From positions 1 to 59,613 of the forward strand of contig JBOGXA010000024.1 in NCBI GenBank assembly GCA_050694175.1: DNA of 59,613 nucleotides, read 5' to 3'. The notes beneath the pieces were generated by a model. It was not told where the DNA came from. It made no database searches and saw only the letters and a list, made by a program, of their open reading frames with translations. Position numbers and translations under genes: made by a program. Origin of the DNA: JBOGXA01 sp050694175 (GTDB taxonomy: Bacteria > Actinomycetota > CADDZG01 > WHSQ01). This document shows positions 1-8,733 of this stretch, piece by piece; positions within the stretch are counted from its first letter, which is position 1, and each line of letters opens with the position of its first letter.

Positions 1-106
1 CCCCTGAGGAACCGCCGAAGCGGGAGCTCGGGCTGCTCAGAAAAGATCGCTCTCCGGAGCATGCTTCAACCTGCCCGAACGGACTTGTTGACAGGACGTA
101 CGGTTA

Positions 107-451
107 CTAGGAGAGCAGCGACGGGAGCGACGACCAGAAGTGGCCTCGCCGCACGGGAGTGACCCCCGCCGCCTCGGCCGCCGTGCCCAGCTCGGCGTCG
201 ACGTGCGAGTAGTAGCCCAGCACCCGGTTCGGCAGCGTCCCCGCGGCCCGGGCCGCCTCGATCTCCCGCAGGACCGGCTCCCGCCCGTCATCGAGGTCGA
301 CGATGAGGGTGTCGGGTGACCCCGACTCCAGGGCCGGAACAAGGCCGCCGAACGAAACGAAATCCACCTCGGCGCCCGCCGGCCCCGCCGCGGAGCGGAT
401 GCGCTCGTGCGCCATCAGGTCCCCGCCGACGACCAGTACCTTGCGACCCAC
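107..451 (-). CDS. Response-regulator-like (pseudo-receiver) protein
   Basis: 114 aa with the alternating strand/helix pattern of a CheY-like receiver. The N-terminal strand reads KVLVVGGD where a true receiver has an acidic DD pair, and a TLIVDLDDG strand stands at the usual phospho-Asp position; no clear conserved Lys is seen, so phosphorylation is doubtful. A GTG start at 451 is chosen because AGAGGGG lies just upstream and the reading frame further upstream is only an antisense shadow of the preceding gene. It starts 7 nt after the MBL-rhodanese gene and should be co-transcribed with it. The role is unknown; a protein-interaction module is the simplest inference. Confidence 0.7.
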   Translation of the reverse strand: MGRKVLVVGGDLMAHERIRSAAGPAGAEVDFVSFGGLVPALESGSPDTLIVDLDDGREPVLREIEAARAAGTLPNRVLGYYSHVDAELGTAAEAAGVTPVRRGHFWSSLPSLLS

Positions 452-458
452 TACCCCT

Positions 459-1853
459 CTAACCGACCGTCGGGTATCCGGCAGTGTTCCACGCGCCCAT
501 TCCTCCGGGGACGTTGATGACGTTGCGCCGTCCATTGGACTGGAGCAGGCTTGCCGCCACCGACGAACGGATGCCGCTCCCGCAGATGACCGCGAGAGGT
601 CGATCACCCATCACCTCGTCGATCCGTTGCGGAAGCCGCGCTCCGGTGATGAAGGTCGCTCCGTCGATGTGACCTGCCGCCCATTCGGCCGGCTGACGCA
701 CGTCGAGAACGTCGATCTCGCCCGCGTCGAGTCGCTCGCGCAGCTCGTGCACACCCATGAGCGGGAGGATCACCATGGCCCGCCCCGACGACCTCCACGC
801 CTGCATCCCCCCGGCAAGCCAGCCGATGGGAGCCTCGTATCCGATCCGCAATAGGTGCCAGACGACCTCCATGAGGTCCTCCGGGCCGTCAAGCACGAGC
901 AGGACGGCCGCGTCACCCGGAAGCACCGTACCCGCCCACGTGGGAAACGATGTCGTCAAACCGACATTGACCGCTCCGGGGATGTGCGCTCCGGCAAACG
1001 CTTCGGGCGACCGCACGTCGAGCACGATCACACTGTCGGTACGAGCGTCCTCGAAGTCGCTCGGACGAAGGGCGGGAGGTTCGCGCAAGATGCCGAGCGG
1101 TGTGGGACCGGCCATGTTCTGCGACCTCATCCTGCGCCAGTAAGGGGGCACGGCCGGAAGGTTGTCGAGCCGTATGCATTCGTCGACGAACTCCTCCGAG
1201 GACGAAACGCGCGCCAGGATGACGTTGGTCTTCCGCTCGTAGCCAACTGTCGTCGACAAGCGGCTGCCGATGTTACCCCCGCACAGGGACCCCGAAACGT
1301 GTGTGGGGAACACCTCGACGTGATCATCGAGCCGCCACAAGATCTTCTCCTGGATCGTGTGGCAGAAGGTGACCGCCGCCTCTTTCGCCTCGTCCTCACC
1401 TCCCAGCAGATCGGGGCGAGCGAGATCGCCGACGAGCAACGCTCCGCCCGAGAGCAGCAACGTTGGCTCTCGTCCCGACGACCGGTCGTACACGAGCAGG
1501 CTTATGTGCTCCGGAGTGTGGCCCGGGGTGTGAAGGACCTCGAAGCCAACGTCACCGATCTCTATGACCTCCCCGTCCTTGACGGGCTGGTGCGGGTAGC
1601 CGAGATCCGCGTCAACGTAGCCCATCAACTCGATGTCTCCTCGTTGCGTGAGCTCCATCACCCCACTCAGGTAGTCGTTGTGCCCGTGTGTGTCGATTGC
1701 GTGCACGATGCGCAGACCGTGAGCGCGCGCGGTTTCGAAATAGACATCGACGTCGCGGCGGGGGTCGAGAACGAGTGCCTTACCGGTCGCCTCGTCGCCC
1801 ACAAGATACGAAGCATGTCCCAGGCCCTCGAGATAGAACTGTTCGAAGAACAT
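459..1853 (-). CDS. MBL-fold / double rhodanese protein, persulfide dioxygenase-like
   Basis: 464 aa. Residues 1-240 form a metallo-beta-lactamase domain of the ETHE1/CstB type, with H56-x-H58-N-D60-Y61 instead of the usual HxHxDH and a later HTPGHTPEH motif. Two rhodanese domains follow: the first (about 265-355) lacks a catalytic Cys, while the second (about 375-460) has C424 in CGSGIRS. Known relatives oxidise glutathione- or protein-type persulfides to sulfite, or move sulfane sulfur between the two modules. The position-61 Tyr occurs, as far as I recall, in one actinobacterial subfamily. It follows rpiB by 38 nt in a minus-strand operon. A cytosolic role in sulfide or persulfide detoxification is inferred. 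Confidence 0.85.
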   Translation of the reverse strand: MFFEQFYLEGLGHASYLVGDEATGKALVLDPRRDVDVYFETARAHGLRIVHAIDTHGHNDYLSGVMELTQRGDIELMGYVDADLGYPHQPVKDGEVIEIGDVGFEVLHTPGHTPEHISLLVYDRSSGREPTLLLSGGALLVGDLARPDLLGGEDEAKEAAVTFCHTIQEKILWRLDDHVEVFPTHVSGSLCGGNIGSRLSTTVGYERKTNVILARVSSSEEFVDECIRLDNLPAVPPYWRRMRSQNMAGPTPLGILREPPALRPSDFEDARTDSVIVLDVRSPEAFAGAHIPGAVNVGLTTSFPTWAGTVLPGDAAVLLVLDGPEDLMEVVWHLLRIGYEAPIGWLAGGMQAWRSSGRAMVILPLMGVHELRERLDAGEIDVLDVRQPAEWAAGHIDGATFITGARLPQRIDEVMGDRPLAVICGSGIRSSVAASLLQSNGRRNVINVPGGMGAWNTAGYPTVG

Positions 1854-1891
1854 CCGTCTAGGTTACCCGTGGAGTGGCCGCGCCACGGGGC

Positions 1892-2323
1892 TCATGGGTG
1901 GGGGCTTTCGAGCAGCTCGATGTTCTTCTTCTCGGAGGGATCGGGCTCGGTCCCGAACCACTCGTCGAGCATTTCGCCCGCCGTCGCCGGAGTCGTCGAT
2001 CTCAGGCTCATCACCAGAACGTTGGCATCGTTCCACTTGCGGGCTCCGGCGGCGGTGTGAGAGTCGGTACACAATGCGGCCCGCACGCCGGGCACCTTGT
2101 TCGCCGCGATCGACGAACCCGTGCCCGTCCAGCAGAAGAGGACGCCGGTATCCACATCGTTTGATGCCACAAGGCGGCCGAGCGCCCGCCCGACTTCCGC
2201 CCATTGCATGTCCTCGCCGGCAGGAGGTCCGACCTCCACAACGGAATGCCCGCGGCGCTGCAGGTCGGCCACCACTGCGTCAGTTAGCGGCGATCTCTCG
2301 TCCGAACCGAGGGCAACCCTCAT
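1892..2323 (-). CDS. rpiB: RpiB/LacA/LacB family sugar-phosphate isomerase
   Basis: 143 aa, the normal length for ribose-5-phosphate isomerase B. The N-terminus MRVALGSDE is the family's first strand (usually ALGxDH; here the His position is Glu). A CWTGTGSSIAANK segment matches the phosphate-binding Cys/Gly-rich loop that usually reads C-G-T-G-x-G. RpiB interconverts ribose-5-phosphate and ribulose-5-phosphate; some members act on other 4-5 carbon sugar phosphates, and the DE and WTG variations make the exact substrate uncertain. The ATG overlaps the stop of the HD-GYP gene in an ATGA tetramer, so translation is coupled. Confidence 0.82.
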   Translation of the reverse strand: MRVALGSDERSPLTDAVVADLQRRGHSVVEVGPPAGEDMQWAEVGRALGRLVASNDVDTGVLFCWTGTGSSIAANKVPGVRAALCTDSHTAAGARKWNDANVLVMSLRSTTPATAGEMLDEWFGTEPDPSEKKNIELLESPHP

Positions 2324-3465
2324 CGGTCTGCGTACTGCTCGCGGATGGCCAGCACCTCGTCCATCGAATCGAGAAAGAGATCTAGTAGCTTGGCATCGAA
2401 GTGCGCTCCGCGGCCCTCCCTCATGATGTCTATGGCCTGGCCCAGGGGAAATGCCTTCTTGTAGACGCGATCCGAAGACAAGGCATCGAAGACATCCGCG
2501 ATTGCCGCGATGCGACCCTCGAGTGGGATCTCCTCGCTGGAGATGCCCAGCGGGTAGCCCGAACCGTCGACGTGTTCGTGGTGGGTCCACGCTATTTCCG
2601 CGGCGAGGCGCAACAGCTCCGATTGCGACCCCGCGAGAATCCGGTACCCGATCTCGGCATGCTGCTCCATAATCGTGCGTTCCTCGGACGTGAGGGGGCC
2701 CGGCTTCAGCAGAATCTGATCGGGAATCCCGATCTTGCCGACGTCGTGCATCAAGCTCGCAACCCGGAGCAGCTCACAGCGCTCCGAGTCCTCACCGGCC
2801 TTCCGAGCAAGGAGCCCGCAGTACCGGCTCATCCGCTGGATGTGCTGCGCGGTTTCGTCGTCGCGGAACTCGGCGGCAATGGACAAGCGTTGGATGGTCT
2901 CCTCGCGCGACACGCGGAGATTCTTCTCAGCTTTCTCGAGGCGCGCAATCGCCTCCCATAGCTCGGCAGTGCGGTCCCGAACCATCTGTTCGAGACGCAG
3001 ACGGTGAGCCCGGTTCTCGATCTCGAGCGACCGGCGTCGAAGCGCGTTCATGACGTTGATGAGGATTTCGTTTGGCTCGAATGGTTTGATGATGTAGCCA
3101 TACGCGCCGATCTCCAATGCCGAGTTCGCGAGCTCCGCATCGTCCATCCCCGTCACCATGACGGTCGCGATGTCCTCGAAGCCGGCCCCTATCTGCGTGA
3201 TCAGGTCGAGGCCCGAGGTACCGGGCATGTCCATGTCGGTGAGCACGAGAACGAAGTCCTTCTCCTTGAGGAGGCGCATTGCCTCATCGCCATCACTCGC
3301 GGTCTCGGTTTCATAACCGTTGCGCTGCAGCAGGCGCGCTATGACGCGCCGGATCGGCTCTTCATCGTCCACAACGAGAACCCGGGGCGAACCCGTGGGT
3401 TCGAGCTGCGCCTCGGGCGGATCGGGAACCTTTTCGGCCCTGGTCATGCGGCGATTATCGGCCAT
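2320..3465 (-). CDS. Two-component response regulator with HD-GYP output domain (c-di-GMP phosphodiesterase)
   Basis: 381 aa. A receiver domain (about 27-140) has acidic residues D33/D34, probable phospho-acceptor D77 and K127. A helical linker (about 145-190) leads into an HD-GYP domain with H240-D241-VGK and a G303-Y304-P305 motif in HHEHxDGSGYP. All key residues are present, so a phosphorylation-controlled phosphodiesterase converting c-di-GMP to pGpG or GMP is expected. No kinase is adjacent. It begins 5 nt after the acyl-CoA dehydrogenase stop and overlaps rpiB by 4 nt. BldD encoded at 15 kb is a plausible reader of the same messenger. Confidence 0.9.
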   Translation of the reverse strand: MADNRRMTRAEKVPDPPEAQLEPTGSPRVLVVDDEEPIRRVIARLLQRNGYETETASDGDEAMRLLKEKDFVLVLTDMDMPGTSGLDLITQIGAGFEDIATVMVTGMDDAELANSALEIGAYGYIIKPFEPNEILINVMNALRRRSLEIENRAHRLRLEQMVRDRTAELWEAIARLEKAEKNLRVSREETIQRLSIAAEFRDDETAQHIQRMSRYCGLLARKAGEDSERCELLRVASLMHDVGKIGIPDQILLKPGPLTSEERTIMEQHAEIGYRILAGSQSELLRLAAEIAWTHHEHVDGSGYPLGISSEEIPLEGRIAAIADVFDALSSDRVYKKAFPLGQAIDIMREGRGAHFDAKLLDLFLDSMDEVLAIREQYADR

Positions 3466-3470
3466 CGCGG

Positions 3471-5180
3471 CTAATCGGGTGCCGAGGGCTCGGACACAGC
3501 CGATTCATCGTCCATCGCCACTTCCAGCGCGGTCGCAGGACCGCGCGGAAGGAGACCCCGCTGAGCCATGCGGCCGGCCAGCGCTATCGTGCGCATGTCG
3601 CCGCGGGCGGCCGCCCAGGCACCCTGTGCGCACAGGCGAGCGCAGGCGTACGTATTGGCAACACCCATCGCGAGGGTTCGCGCGAACAGCCTTCCGGCCT
3701 CGGATCTGCCGGACAATTGCTGCTCCTTCTCCGCAAGCAGTTCGAGAGCACGTCTCACTTCGACGGTGTGGACGGCCGCCTCGAGGATCCTGTCCGCCTC
3801 CTCGAGCGCCCGCGTCGCGTCCTGGATCAATGCTCTCAAGGCGTCGGCCGAGGCCACCGCTCGCAAGAAGTCGAGGGCGAGGACGTTCGTGGTGCCCTCC
3901 CAGATCGGCAAAACGTGCGTGTTGCGGACCAGCGCAGGGATCGTCGAATCCTCGCAATACGCCACTCCGCCCACGCTCTCCATCGCCTCCGTGACCCCCG
4001 CGATGGCCCACTTGGCGGTGGCCAACTTCGCGACCGGAACCAGTCCTCGGAAAAGAGCAGCTTCGTCGTCCGTGATCGTCCCGTGCTCCGCCCGGCCCAG
4101 CAGCTCCGCGCAGCGCAGAGACAGCTGCAGAGCGGCCGCGTAGTCGACCGCGAGGTCGACGAGGATCGAGCGATGGATGTCGTGCTCGCTCAACGGCCTT
4201 CCCCCCACTTCACGCACTCGCGCGTAGGCGCGCGCCCACGCGAGGCCGCGCGCAAGCGCGCCGGCGGAACCGATCGCGTTGTGGACTCGAGTGATGTTGA
4301 GCATCGTCGACATGCGCCTGACGCCCCCGCCCTCTGTGGGATCTCCGACCGGATGGGCGATCGCGCCGTTCAGTTCCAATTCCGCCGTGGGGAGTGCGCG
4401 GGTTCCGAGTTTGTCCTTGAGCCTTCGAATCAGAATCGAATTGGGAGTATCGCCGTCGTCGACCCTGCGGTGCACCCTGAATAGCGCGAGCGAAGACGAC
4501 CCCGACCCGGCGTCCTCGGGCCGAGCGAGGACGAGTGCGACGTCGGCGTCGACCGCACTCGTGAACCATTTTGTCCCGTACAGCCTCCACACTCCGTCTT
4601 CACCCCGGCGCGCAACCGTCCCCGTCTTCGACAAATCGGATCCACCGGCCGTCTCGGTCATCCACTGACCGCTTGTCCACGCCCTGTCGAAATCACGGGT
4701 CGTAAGTCGCCCGACGACCATCATGTCGTCTGCGCCCCCATGCGCAACCAGAGTTCGTGCCGCTCCGTCGGTCATCGCCACCGGACACGAATAGAGAGCC
4801 GACGACGGGCCCCACAGCGCGAGCAACCCCGCCCACACAAGGCGCGCACCCTCACCATGGACGCCCGACTCGTACGGAAGAGCGGTGATCCCCGACTCCA
4901 CTCCCTTGCGACCGAGTGCCAGGTAGGCGTCGGACACCCGCACGTCGTCGACGCGCTGTCCCCACGGGCCGTAGACGATGTGCTCGGGTGGTTCCCGCTC
5001 GGCACGCGCCGCGAGTTCGAGCGTCGCACGCGACGTCGCCCATTCGCCCATCGTCGCCAGCTCGTCCTCCGAGCTCGCGTACGGCTCGTCACCCAGGTGC
5101 CAGTGCAATGCGTCGCGCAGAATCCGGTCCGACGTCCACGCGTCGGAAAGTTCGGGCGGGTTCTGGAAGAAGTCGTCCAT
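3471..5180 (-). CDS. Acyl-CoA dehydrogenase family protein (AidB-like subgroup)
   Basis: 569 aa from the ATG at 5180; an in-frame TTG at 5186 is the alternative. Family hallmarks are the FAD/substrate loop METAGGSDLSKT-like segment near residue 175, a WFTS strand, and a C-terminal YCEDSTIPALVRN...IWEGTTNV segment resembling AidB. The length exceeds the usual 380-400 aa because of extra N- and C-terminal helices, as in the AidB/long-chain class. It is an FAD flavoprotein; whether it oxidises an acyl-CoA or is a DNA-repair-linked AidB relative cannot be settled from the sequence. It is first gene of a five-gene minus-strand operon and looks leaderless. Confidence 0.85.
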   Translation of the reverse strand: MDDFFQNPPELSDAWTSDRILRDALHWHLGDEPYASSEDELATMGEWATSRATLELAARAEREPPEHIVYGPWGQRVDDVRVSDAYLALGRKGVESGITALPYESGVHGEGARLVWAGLLALWGPSSALYSCPVAMTDGAARTLVAHGGADDMMVVGRLTTRDFDRAWTSGQWMTETAGGSDLSKTGTVARRGEDGVWRLYGTKWFTSAVDADVALVLARPEDAGSGSSSLALFRVHRRVDDGDTPNSILIRRLKDKLGTRALPTAELELNGAIAHPVGDPTEGGGVRRMSTMLNITRVHNAIGSAGALARGLAWARAYARVREVGGRPLSEHDIHRSILVDLAVDYAAALQLSLRCAELLGRAEHGTITDDEAALFRGLVPVAKLATAKWAIAGVTEAMESVGGVAYCEDSTIPALVRNTHVLPIWEGTTNVLALDFLRAVASADALRALIQDATRALEEADRILEAAVHTVEVRRALELLAEKEQQLSGRSEAGRLFARTLAMGVANTYACARLCAQGAWAAARGDMRTIALAGRMAQRGLLPRGPATALEVAMDDESAVSEPSAPD

Positions 5181-5186
5181 AGACAA

Positions 5187-5196
5187 AGCTTATGCT
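5187..5196. promoter_or_regulatory. Overlapping divergent -10 boxes for leaderless transcripts
   Basis: Only 22 nt separate the ATG of the acyl-CoA dehydrogenase (5180, minus) and the GTG of the ABC ATPase (5203, plus). A plus-strand TATGCT (5191-5196) lies 6 nt before the GTG, and a minus-strand TAAGCT (5192-5187) lies 6 nt before the ATG. The two hexamers share two bases. Neither gene has a recognisable Shine-Dalgarno sequence. Start points at the initiation codons, and mutually exclusive RNA polymerase binding, are inferred. Confidence 0.5.
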
Positions 5197-5202
5197 CGGC
5201 GA

Positions 5203-6111
5203 GTGAACGAACCTACCATTCGAGTTCACAATCTCCATAAGGCGTACGGGGAAGTCCACGCGGTGAGGGGCATCGACCTCACCATTGACCCCGGCGTCGT
5301 CTTTGCCTTGCTGGGACCCAACGGCGCCGGCAAAACGACGGTCGTCGAGATCCTCGAGGGTTATCGGGCGCGCGACCGAGGGGAGGTCACCGTACTCGGG
5401 CACGACCCGGCCAACGGTGATCGTGCGCTTCGCCGGCGCATCGGGATCGTGTTGCAAGAGACGGGTCTGGACCCCTTCCTCACGGTCGCCGAGACCATTG
5501 AGCGCTATCGCGGTTACTACCCGCGGCCACTCGGTCTCGATGAAGTCATCGCAGTCGTCGGCCTCGCCGAGGTGTCTGACGCGCGGGTGACCAAGCTGTC
5601 GGGTGGGCAACGACGCCGTCTCGACGTTGCGATCGGACTTGCCGGGAATCCGGAGCTGCTGTTCCTCGACGAGCCGACCACCGGCTTCGACCCTTCGGCG
5701 CGCCGGGGAGCGTGGGAGATGATCAAATCGCTGCGCGCGCGGGGAGTGACCATCCTTCTCACCACGCACTACATGGACGAGGCCCAGGCTCTCGCCGACA
5801 GAGTAGCGATCATCGTGTCCGGGGTGATCGTCGCCGAGGGGACGCCCGACACTCTGCGGGCGATCGGCACCACAGCCACAACCATCTCGTTCCGCCTCCC
5901 AGTCGATGCCCCGGATCCTCCCTCCTCGCCTGGCGCACGACACGACGACGGTCGCCATGTGCTGTCATCCGAACATCCGACACACACCCTCCACGAACTC
6001 ACGGCGTGGGCGATCGAGAACGGGATCGAGCTCGAGGACCTTCGAGTGACGAGTCCGTCGCTCGAGGACGTCTACCTCGAGCTCACGCGCACCGAGAAAG
6101 AGAAGACATGA
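5203..6111 (+). CDS. ABC transporter ATP-binding protein (DrrA-type exporter)
   Basis: 302 aa from GTG. Walker A is GPNGAGKTT (38-46), followed by the Q-loop in LQETGLDPF, the signature LSGGQRRR and Walker B LLFLDEPTTGFD, with TTHYMDEA as the switch region. The C-terminal 80 residues match the extension seen in drug- and lipid-type exporters (DrrA/NodI/CcmA group). It would energise the membrane protein encoded next, whose ATG overlaps this stop by 4 nt. The substrate is unknown. The longer in-frame N-terminus is rejected because it runs antisense through the dehydrogenase gene. Confidence 0.93.
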   Translation: MNEPTIRVHNLHKAYGEVHAVRGIDLTIDPGVVFALLGPNGAGKTTVVEILEGYRARDRGEVTVLGHDPANGDRALRRRIGIVLQETGLDPFLTVAETIERYRGYYPRPLGLDEVIAVVGLAEVSDARVTKLSGGQRRRLDVAIGLAGNPELLFLDEPTTGFDPSARRGAWEMIKSLRARGVTILLTTHYMDEAQALADRVAIIVSGVIVAEGTPDTLRAIGTTATTISFRLPVDAPDPPSSPGARHDDGRHVLSSEHPTHTLHELTAWAIENGIELEDLRVTSPSLEDVYLELTRTEKEKT

Positions 6112-6878
6112 GCGACCTTGCTCTCACCGCTCGAGAGGTCGGGTACGCAAACAAGATTTTCTGGAGGAACCCTCCCGCGGTCTTCTTCACCTTCGCCTTT
6201 CCCCTGATGTTCCTTGTGATCTTCAACCTCTTTGGTGATGAAGGTCGGCCGACCACTCGGACAGATGCATCCGGCTCGACTTTCTACATTCCTGCGATCG
6301 CAGCCTTCTCGGTCATAACCGCCTGCTACACGAACATCGCGATCACGTTGTGCTTCCTTCGGGACAGGGGTGTGCTCAAGCGAATACACGGGACACCGCT
6401 CCCCGCATGGGTGTACATGGCAGGGCGCATCGTGCACGCCATGGCCGTCGGGCTCTTGCTGGTCGCGATCACCGTCGCGTTCGGAGCCGTGTTCTACGAC
6501 GTCGAGGTTCCCACCACGACGATGCCGGCCTTCATCGCGACCGTCCTCGTCGGCGCCGGTACGTTCAGCGCGCTGGGTCTGGCGATTACGCCCGCCGTTC
6601 CCACCGCCGAAGCGTCTCCCGCGGTCGTCAACGGCACCATCCTGCCCTTGCTGTTCGTGTCGGACGTGTTCATCCCGGTGACCGATCCTCCCCCGTGGCT
6701 CGATGTCGTCACTAACCTCTTCCCGGTCCGACATCTGTCCGAGGCGATGCAGGTGGCGTTCAACCCGTTCACGACCGGGTCGGGGTTCAGGTGGGAAGAC
6801 CTCGGCATCGTCGCTCTGTGGGGCGTCGCCGGTGCGGCCATAGCAGCTCGATTCTTCACGTGGGAGCCGAGACGCTGA
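6108..6878 (+). CDS. ABC-2 type transporter permease
   Basis: 256 aa with about six hydrophobic segments, beginning with FFTFAFPLMFLVIFNLF near residue 27, and the PLLFVSDVFIP stretch typical of ABC-2 permeases ahead of a LFPVRHLSEAM motif near the C-terminus. It pairs with the upstream ATPase (ATGA overlap) as a half-size exporter working as a homodimer in the inner membrane. Similar pairs export antibiotics, lipids or polysaccharides; nothing here fixes the cargo. The next gene, an esterase, starts within about 30 nt, so one transcript may cover both. Confidence 0.9.
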   Translation: MSDLALTAREVGYANKIFWRNPPAVFFTFAFPLMFLVIFNLFGDEGRPTTRTDASGSTFYIPAIAAFSVITACYTNIAITLCFLRDRGVLKRIHGTPLPAWVYMAGRIVHAMAVGLLLVAITVAFGAVFYDVEVPTTTMPAFIATVLVGAGTFSALGLAITPAVPTAEASPAVVNGTILPLLFVSDVFIPVTDPPPWLDVVTNLFPVRHLSEAMQVAFNPFTTGSGFRWEDLGIVALWGVAGAAIAARFFTWEPRR

Positions 6879-6904
6879 CCGGTCATCCTTCGGCGCATCC
6901 AACC

Positions 6905-7996
6905 GTGTTATCGGACCCGTCCCGGCGGGTGGCGACCGCGCCGCTCGTCGCGCGCGACGGCGTCACGTTCACATTTGCGGACCCCGAGCGCTTGCTCGCC
7001 GGCGTCGGCCTCCACCAAGAGCTACGGCGACCCCGCCACGGACCCGACTTCAGATTCGACCCGGGATCCGGCGCGTGGACCTTGTTCTGGCCGCGGCCCG
7101 ACGTGCATCGCATGGAGTACCGCTTCGAGCTCAGGAATCACGACGGCGGGACGGAATCCATCTGCGATCCCGCAAATCCAGCCGTTGCCCCCGGCCCGTT
7201 CGGCGACAAATCGGTGGTCGAGTGGCCCGAGTACTCCGAACCGGCCTGGTGTCGCGTCGAGCGGCACGAGGGGGGAACGACGCAGCACGTGGAGCTGCCG
7301 AGCAGAGTGCTGCGCGCGGCTGTCCCCGCGCTCGTGTGGACGAGTCCGGGCGGCGATGAGGCCGCTCCCCTGCCGCTGCTCGTCGCGCACGACGGACCCG
7401 AGCTCGCGGCCTATTCGCGACTCCTGGATCTCTTGGCCGTGATGGTCTCGCAGGGGGTGCTTCCGCCGCTGCGAGCCGCCCTGCTCGCGCCCGTTGATCG
7501 TGATCAGCACTACTCCGCTTCCGCCGCTTATGCGCGCGCCCTCGCGCTGGAGTTGATCCCCGCGCTCCATGCCCTCGCCCCGGTGCCGGCGGGCACGGCC
7601 ATGCGCGTGGGGATGGGCGCGAGTCTCGGCGCGCTCTCGATGCTGCACGCGCAGCGCGCCTATCCGAGCCTGGTCGGTGCGCTGTTCCTGCAGTCGGGGA
7701 GCTTCTTCAGGCAGCGCTTCGATAGACAGGAGTCCGAGTTCGTGCGCTTCGGTCGCATCACGCGCTTCGTCGGGCGGATCCTCGCCGCCCGGGACTGGCC
7801 GCACTCCATCCCGGTGACCATGACGTGCGGAGGCGTCGAAGAAAACCTTGCGAACAACCGAATGACTTTCGACGCCCTGGTCGCACAGGGCTACGACGCC
7901 TCGCTGCACGAAATCCGCGACGCGCACAACTGGATCGCATGGCGCGACGCCTTCGACCCGCATCTCGTCGCGCTGCTCGCGAGGATGTGGACGTGA
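6905..7996 (+). CDS. Enterochelin-esterase-like alpha/beta hydrolase with N-terminal beta-sandwich
   Basis: About 363 aa. The N-terminal 110 residues resemble the immunoglobulin-like domain that precedes the hydrolase in Fes/COG2382 proteins (GAWTLFWPRPDVHRMEYRF region). The hydrolase part carries GMGASLGAL as a GxSxG elbow and ends with an AHNWIAWRDAF segment, where related enzymes have the catalytic His (usually GGHDWxxWR). No signal peptide is visible. The start is uncertain: GTG at 6905 or 6860, neither with a good ribosome site. The stop overlaps the next esterase by GTGA. The substrate is unknown; an ester or lactone hydrolase is inferred. Confidence 0.8.
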   Translation: MLSDPSRRVATAPLVARDGVTFTFADPERLLAGVGLHQELRRPRHGPDFRFDPGSGAWTLFWPRPDVHRMEYRFELRNHDGGTESICDPANPAVAPGPFGDKSVVEWPEYSEPAWCRVERHEGGTTQHVELPSRVLRAAVPALVWTSPGGDEAAPLPLLVAHDGPELAAYSRLLDLLAVMVSQGVLPPLRAALLAPVDRDQHYSASAAYARALALELIPALHALAPVPAGTAMRVGMGASLGALSMLHAQRAYPSLVGALFLQSGSFFRQRFDRQESEFVRFGRITRFVGRILAARDWPHSIPVTMTCGGVEENLANNRMTFDALVAQGYDASLHEIRDAHNWIAWRDAFDPHLVALLARMWT

Positions 7997-8733
7997 GACG
8001 CGATCACATCTCGGCCCACTCGACGGCTATCGGCGCGGCCGGAGGAATGCTGGCCTACGGACACTGGGGACGGCCGCTCCTCGCGTTCCCCTCAGAAGGG
8101 GGTCATTGTTGGGACTACGAGGAGCGCGGGATGATCGGCGCGGTTGCACATCTCATCGACGCCGGGCGGGTCAAGGTCTATTGCGTCGACAGCTTCGACT
8201 CGGAGAGCTGGCACCGTCACGACCTCCCGCTCGAAGAACGCGCCCAGCGTCATCTCGACTACGAAGGTTGGATCACCAACCAGATCGTTCCCTGGATCCA
8301 TACGGACTGTGGAGGGCCGGAGGAGATCATGGTGACCGGATGCAGCTTCGGCGCTTACCACGCCGCCAACTTCGCGCTGAGGAGAGCGGACCTGTTCCCG
8401 TTCGCGATCTGTCAGAGCGGTGTCTACGACGTCTCCGTCGTCGGCGGCCCGGAGCGGGGCGACACGGTCTACTTCAACAATCCGATGGACTACGTGCCCA
8501 ATCTCGGTGGCGACCATCTCGGCTGGCTCCGGTCACGCGTGAGCTTGCTGTTGGTGTGCGGTCGGGGGCAGTGGGAGGATACGACCGGAGCGCTGGAGAG
8601 CACGAAAGCGTTCGCCGGCCTCCTGGCGTCGAAAGGGATTCGGCACGAGCTCGACCTCTGGGGGCACGACGTGCCACACGACTGGCCCTCGTGGCGCAAC
8701 CAGTTAGCGCACCACTTACCGAGGTTCTGTTGA
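7993..8733 (+). CDS. Esterase/lipase superfamily protein (COG4947-like)
   Basis: 246 aa from a GTG overlapping the upstream stop (GTGA). The nucleophile elbow is TGCSFGAY, with Ser between Cys and Phe, and a C-terminal WGHDVPHDWPSWRN supplies the probable catalytic His. The fold is that of the esterase D/PHB-depolymerase type. It lies between another hydrolase and an ATP-grasp ligase in a fully overlapping gene series, so all three probably act on one metabolite or conjugate. No signal peptide is seen, so it should be cytosolic. Substrate unknown. Confidence 0.83.
   Translation: MRRDHISAHSTAIGAAGGMLAYGHWGRPLLAFPSEGGHCWDYEERGMIGAVAHLIDAGRVKVYCVDSFDSESWHRHDLPLEERAQRHLDYEGWITNQIVPWIHTDCGGPEEIMVTGCSFGAYHAANFALRRADLFPFAICQSGVYDVSVVGGPERGDTVYFNNPMDYVPNLGGDHLGWLRSRVSLLLVCGRGQWEDTTGALESTKAFAGLLASKGIRHELDLWGHDVPHDWPSWRNQLAHHLPRFC

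Noticed and set aside
855..2060. A 401-residue plus-strand frame
   Set aside because: It lies opposite the MBL-rhodanese and rpiB genes, whose motifs are clear; the frame has no domain content.
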